From Pedobacter miscanthi (lineage in GTDB: Bacteria; Bacteroidota; Bacteroidia; Sphingobacteriales; Sphingobacteriaceae): DNA of 64,000 nt. Where the stretch lies: the NCBI RefSeq assembly GCF_003315595.1, contig NZ_QNQU01000005.1, forward strand, positions 171,718-235,717. The letters run 5' to 3'. The notes under the pieces are model-generated. The model ran no database searches. It was not told the DNA's origin and saw only the letters and a list, made by a program, of their open reading frames with translations. Positions 63,935-64,000 of this stretch are shown piece by piece (position 1 is the first letter of the stretch; every line of letters begins with the position of its first letter). Made by a program: the position numbers and the translations under genes.

Positions 63935-64000
63935 AAGTTTTTTAGTATTAAGTTATTAGTATCAAGTATCAAGTATAAGTTATCTTGATACTTGATACTC
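63935..64000. repeat. TATCAAGT short tandem words at the window end
   Basis: AGTATCAAGTTTTTTAGTATTAAGTTATTAGTATCAAGTATCAAG... continues to the end, with the reverse complement CTTGATACTTGATAC at 63984-63998, allowing a hairpin. It lies upstream of the ErpA-type gene. Confidence 0.8.

Overview
The window is a chromosomal segment of a Bacteroidota bacterium, most likely a Pedobacter-like member of the Sphingobacteriaceae. The evidence is direct: SusC/SusD pairs with a FecI/FecR-type regulator, a type IX secretion C-terminal sorting domain next to a PorP/SprF protein, Bacteroidota -7 elements (TAnnTTTG) such as the one in front of rpmH, almost no Shine-Dalgarno sequences, several TTG starts, an AT-rich base composition, and intergenic regions full of the CGTCATTTCGAG-type palindromic repeats common in this family. 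No rRNA, tRNA, CRISPR, prophage or intact insertion sequence was seen.

Layout. 1-600 is a tandem array of a 124-bp palindromic repeat. 605-3858 holds an HD phosphohydrolase fused to a PycTM-like membrane effector domain, directly overlapping ppk1. 4032-11348 carries an SdiA-regulated-type lipoprotein, a 1201-residue phosphoesterase/beta-barrel protein whose middle part looks like an atypical kinase, and a large GAF protein. 11709-24182 is the main accessory locus: ECF sigma factor, FecR anti-sigma factor, SusC with an STN signalling domain, SusD, a metallopeptidase-like lipoprotein that has lost its zinc motif, a TlpA-like thioredoxin, a subtilisin-like protease and a retropepsin-like/PDZ protease, closed by a strong terminator. 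This reads as a cell-surface-signalled peptide or protein capture system.

24259-36643 mixes a GIN-domain protein, a lone receiver protein, an AarF/TetR pair, a second HD hydrolase, tatA (short), a giant PKD/CHU_C surface protein with its PorP/SprF partner, rpoN and mscL. 36825-40726 has a ChaN-like protein and a four-gene operon of LiaF-like protein, DUF4288 protein, LytS-type kinase and LytTR regulator. 40964-49690 is mostly housekeeping: rpmH-rnpA-yidD, tsaB, two envelope proteins, a DUF423 protein, priA and pcm. 49767-63925 holds smpB, mntR-mntH (with a universal-stress domain fused to the transporter), an Lrp regulator, ung, lysS, a long-chain acyl-CoA ligase, an ErpA/IscA-type protein and several small stress or redox proteins.

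The items I would look at first are the HD-PycTM fusion without an adjacent cyclase, the phosphatase/kinase-like/barrel protein, the protease-rich SusCD locus with a catalytically dead metallopeptidase homologue, the Nramp-USP fusion with a clear DtxR-type operator, and the structured non-coding block at 50323-50707 bounded by two copies of the same hairpin.
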